Origin: Hyphomonadaceae bacterium | GTDB lineage: Bacteria > Pseudomonadota > Alphaproteobacteria > Caulobacterales > Hyphomonadaceae | Direction: 5' to 3' | Length of the DNA: 64,000 nt | Assembly: GCA_024743315.1 (NCBI GenBank) | Contig: JANSWU010000001.1 | Location: 248,001-312,000 of the forward strand | Shown here: in pieces, positions 61,441-64,000 of the stretch | Numbering within the stretch: the stretch's first letter is position 1 | How the letters are laid out: every line of letters starts with the position of its first letter | The notes under the pieces: generated by a model | What the model was told of the DNA's origin: nothing | What the model saw: only the letters and a program-made list of their open reading frames with translations | The model's database searches: none | Made by a program: the position numbers and the translations under genes

Positions 61441-62312
61441 AGCGTATCCTTGAGCGAATTCAGGACGGTCAGGCGCGCCGCCATGCGCGCCGCCAATCCT
61501 GCTGCAACCGGGGTGACCAGCAAGATCACGATATCCCAGAAGTCCAGGCTCAGCCGCGGCAGGAGTTGCGCCTCAACCCCTTGTGAGCCGCTGCCGGTGA
61601 ACACGATCAAAGCCGTGACCATCAAGGCTGCTACGGCGCCGCCCAACCCGGCCTGCAAGGCGAGAATCCAGAAGCGCCGTTCAAACAGACCGGCAATAAA
61701 CCGGTCCTCGGCCCCGGACAGATGCAATACGTCTACAATATCCCGCCGCGCTAGCAGCGCTGCATGAGTCGCAAACGCAATCACTGCAATCGCGGTCGCC
61801 GAGAGCAGCGCGACAATGGACAGAGCGACCAGACGCAAGACCCCAAGCGCGCCGCGGACATTTTCCGCATAGCCAGCATTGCCCGCGACATCGCCATCGA
61901 CACTCATTTCGGCGAGGATGCGCTGAATATCCGGACTGGGGTCGCCGACCGCCATATCGGCTTGAACCGTCATCAGCATGGGAATCGGCAGGCCTTCTGG
62001 CATGCCGCCCGGTCCGAGGCTTGGTTCAAGCAAGGTTTCCACTTCCTCACGCGTTAGCACGCGCGCTTCGAACACATTTGCCAAAACCTCAACCCGATCA
62101 GCCACGTCTTCGGCTGTGCGCCGATCGACGCTGCGCATGATTACTGTGAGATCGCCTTCAATCTGAGCGCCCCAGGCCTCGGCTGCCTTATAGGTCCCGC
62201 GCGTGGTCAATGCGGCCAGCGCGGCAAGAAAGCACAAAGCCCCGATGACGAAGAACAGGGCCGCTTCACGGGCATCCGTCGCTGGCAAAAGCGGTGTTTC
62301 GCGCCGGGTCAT
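61437..62312 (-). CDS. ftsX: Cell division ABC transporter permease FtsX
   Basis: A 291-residue protein with four transmembrane helices (one near residues 19-40, three in the C-terminal half) and a large periplasmic loop. In E. coli FtsX works with FtsE to activate EnvC-type amidase regulators during septation. ftsE and plsC overlap it by 4 nt on either side. The cytosolic N-terminus is short. Confidence 0.9.
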   Translation of the reverse strand: MTRRETPLLPATDAREAALFFVIGALCFLAALAALTTRGTYKAAEAWGAQIEGDLTVIMRSVDRRTAEDVADRVEVLANVFEARVLTREEVETLLEPSLGPGGMPEGLPIPMLMTVQADMAVGDPSPDIQRILAEMSVDGDVAGNAGYAENVRGALGVLRLVALSIVALLSATAIAVIAFATHAALLARRDIVDVLHLSGAEDRFIAGLFERRFWILALQAGLGGAVAALMVTALIVFTGSGSQGVEAQLLPRLSLDFWDIVILLVTPVAAGLAARMAARLTVLNSLKDTL

Positions 62313-63025
62313 TCTGCGCCTCCATATTCGACATCGCGGACCAACAGCCCGTTTGCGAGCCGAAGCACCGGCGAATCGAATTCGCGCAAAAGTTCAAGAT
62401 CATGGGTGGCGATCAAAATGGTCGTCCCGACACGTTTATTCAGCTCCGCGAACAGGCGTAGAATTTTCCGGCCCATTTCAGGGTCAACATTGCCAGTCGG
62501 TTCGTCGGCAATCAGAAGATCTGGTTTGTTGATCAAAGCGCGGGCGATGGCCACGCGTTGCTGTTCGCCGCCGGAAAGAGACGGGATCGGCGCATCGACC
62601 CGCTCGCCGAGCCCAACCCAACGCAACAGGTCGATGACCTCATTCTGATAGGCGTCTGCTTTTTGGCCCGCGACCCGAAGCGGCAGGGCGACATTCTCAA
62701 ACGCAGTCAAATGATCGAGCAGCCTAAACTCTTGAAAAACAACACCAATTCTTCGTCGCAAAGCAGCGAGCTGTTTGCGTTTCAGATCATAAGTCTGCCG
62801 CCCAAATAGGCGAATTCCACCGCGCGTCGGGGCATGCGCAAGATACATCAATTTCAACAAGGAGGATTTGCCCGCCCCCGATGGACCGGTCAAAAAGGTG
62901 AAGCTGCCCTGGCGGAGCACCAGGTCAATTTCGCTCAAGACTTCGCCCGTCCGTTCGTATGATAGGCTGACCCCATCCAAACGCACTGCCGGTTCGTCGC
63001 TGAGATCTGGTCGAAACCGCGCCAT
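62309..63025 (-). CDS. ftsE: Cell division ATP-binding protein FtsE
   Basis: A 238-residue ABC ATPase: Walker A GPSGAGKSSLL, Q-loop, ABC signature LSGGEQQRVAIARAL, Walker B LLIADEPTGN and the H-loop ATHDL. With FtsX it couples septal wall hydrolysis to cytokinesis. First gene of the overlapping ftsEX-plsC-alkA set, divergent from the zinc-ribbon gene. Confidence 0.95.
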   Translation of the reverse strand: MARFRPDLSDEPAVRLDGVSLSYERTGEVLSEIDLVLRQGSFTFLTGPSGAGKSSLLKLMYLAHAPTRGGIRLFGRQTYDLKRKQLAALRRRIGVVFQEFRLLDHLTAFENVALPLRVAGQKADAYQNEVIDLLRWVGLGERVDAPIPSLSGGEQQRVAIARALINKPDLLIADEPTGNVDPEMGRKILRLFAELNKRVGTTILIATHDLELLREFDSPVLRLANGLLVRDVEYGGAE

Positions 63026-63093
63026 GTAAATCCTTCAGCAATAGGAGTTCGGGCATATCGACTATTCCTAAAAATTGAGCGAATGTCCAAGCC

Positions 63094-63756
63094 ATGATCC
63101 TCACCTGCCCAGAATGCGAGACTCAGTATTTCGCTGAAGACTCAACGATCGGTGATAGCGGCCGCACGGTGAAATGTGCGACCTGCGGGCATTCCTGGTT
63201 TGTCGGGCCTGAAGGGGCGACCCCGGGAAGCGCGACGCTCGGGGCGCATGAGGCGTATCGGCTGAAAGTGCGCGAACGGCGTCGGCGCAAGAGTCGAGCG
63301 GCCGCGCTGAGCGCCTGGACCGCGACCGCCGCCGCCTTCGTGGTGATTTTGACGGGCCTTGTTCTGTTTCGCGGCGAAGTCGTCAAACGCTGGCCGGAAT
63401 CAGCCTCAACCTATGCCGCGATCGGCATGCCGGTGAATCGGTTTGGGCTGGATTTTCTGGAGACAGAAGCGCAGCGCTATTTTGATGGCACCACGCCGAT
63501 CCTGGAAGTGCGCGGCGCCGTCCAGAATGTTACCGGGCGCACGGTCAGCGCGCCGTTGGTTCGGGTGATTTTGCTGGATGATCAAGGGGCCCAGGTGGCG
63601 GAAGCGTATGCGCCAATCACGCCGTCTTCGATCCCTGAAGGGGCGACCGCCCTGTTTGCCGCACGCGTGCAGAATCCACCTTTTGAGTCCTTCGAGCTTG
63701 AACTCGATCTGGTTCCCGCCGATACCGCCTTGGCTGAGACCGGAACCGCACGCTGA
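63094..63756 (+). CDS. MJ0042-type zinc-ribbon membrane protein
   Basis: A 220-residue protein. N-terminal zinc finger ILTCPECETQYFAEDSTIG...VKCATCGHSWFV (CxxC...CxxC, MJ0042 family), a basic linker, one transmembrane helix (about 73-93), then a periplasmic DUF3426-like domain (VRGAVQNVTGRTVSAPLVRVILLDDQG). The family often accompanies ftsE/X in alphaproteobacteria. Function unknown. Confidence 0.85.
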   Translation: MILTCPECETQYFAEDSTIGDSGRTVKCATCGHSWFVGPEGATPGSATLGAHEAYRLKVRERRRRKSRAAALSAWTATAAAFVVILTGLVLFRGEVVKRWPESASTYAAIGMPVNRFGLDFLETEAQRYFDGTTPILEVRGAVQNVTGRTVSAPLVRVILLDDQGAQVAEAYAPITPSSIPEGATALFAARVQNPPFESFELELDLVPADTALAETGTAR

Positions 63757-64000
63757 TGACCCTGCCCAAAATTGAGACTGTGTTGAGCGAAACCGACCTG
63801 ATGACGCGGATCGATGCGCTTGCAGAACGGCTCGCGCCGCATTTGACGGGTGACTGGACCGCGATCAATATCCTGATCGGGGCCACGCCATTCACGAGCG
63901 ATCTGATGAAGGCCCTGGCCCGGCTCGACGTTCACCCGGTGCTTGATGCGCTCTGGCTTGAAAGCTATCGTGACGCGCGGGAGAGTTCCGGCCGTGTGGT
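63756..64000 (+). CDS. Phosphoribosyltransferase, N-terminal part (runs off window)
   Basis: The last 81 complete codons are in the window. ILIGATPFTSDLMKALARLDVHPVLDALWLESY matches the beta-sheet start of hypoxanthine phosphoribosyltransferase (hpt) as found next to ftsE in alphaproteobacteria. The PRPP-binding loop is outside the window. Its ATG overlaps the stop of the zinc-ribbon gene (TGATG). Confidence 0.7.
   Translation, partial: MTLPKIETVLSETDLMTRIDALAERLAPHLTGDWTAINILIGATPFTSDLMKALARLDVHPVLDALWLESYRDARESSGRV

Overview
This 64 kb window reads as a chromosomal segment of a dimorphic alphaproteobacterium of the Hyphomonadaceae/Maricaulaceae type (relatives of Caulobacter). The evidence is the combination of RcdA (DUF1465), TrcR (DUF1013), DUF1192, a zinc-free alphaproteobacterial L36, an HNH protein of the alphaproteobacterial type, FtsE/FtsX next to a phosphoribosyltransferase, and TTAA-N7-TTAA CtrA-type sites. 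Genes are dense, moderately GC-rich and even in composition. I see no prophage, insertion sequence, CRISPR array, rRNA or recognisable tRNA.

Layout. 0-12 kb: an alpha/beta hydrolase fragment, TPR, DJ-1/PfpI and HAD proteins, ribosomal protein L36, an MltB-type lytic transglycosylase, an MFS permease, MotA, a cation/proton antiporter with an RCK domain, a YgjP-type metallopeptidase and a large acidic lipoprotein. 12-20 kb: YmdB phosphoesterase, YebC, MsrA, thioredoxin-TPR chaperone (CnoX), the trio Lon-N domain/Trm112/DUF971, a probable 6S RNA, an acyl-CoA ligase and a GST. 20-26 kb: an alternative oxidase with an FNR/DNR-type box, a large PMT-family glycosyltransferase, a DAACS transporter, OxyR, and beside oxyR a strong candidate small RNA with two C-rich loops. 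26-29 kb: ffh-aroQ-rpsP followed by a palindrome-rich repeat island. 29-36 kb: a HEPN-like protein, an M28 peptidase whose ribosome binding site lies inside a perfect hairpin, azoreductase, redoxin, malate dehydrogenase, HxlR regulator, RcdA, quinone oxidoreductase. 36-42 kb: TrcR, TruB, UDP-glucose dehydrogenase, transaldolase, M17 aminopeptidase. 41-50 kb: class I ribonucleotide reductase split into nrdB and nrdA with four genes between them, each preceded by NrdR boxes; nrdA also has CtrA-type sites. 50-56 kb: GT4 glycosyltransferase, ABA4-like protein, gap-pgk-fba, thiE. 56-64 kb: EF-P, SuhB-type phosphatase, HNH protein, the overlapping ftsE-ftsX-plsC-alkA operon, a zinc-ribbon protein and the start of a phosphoribosyltransferase.

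The genes fit an aerobic, motile, cell-cycle-regulated heterotroph with several oxidative-stress functions (OxyR, MsrA, CnoX, redoxin, alternative oxidase). The most interesting material is in the intergenic DNA: the sRNA candidate next to oxyR, the combined NrdR plus CtrA control region of nrdA, the DNR/FNR box placed at about -41 of the alternative oxidase, and the ribosome-binding-site hairpin of the M28 peptidase. Most proteins belong to known families. The unrecognised ones are described at 6346, 6827, 10065, 58231 and 58431.
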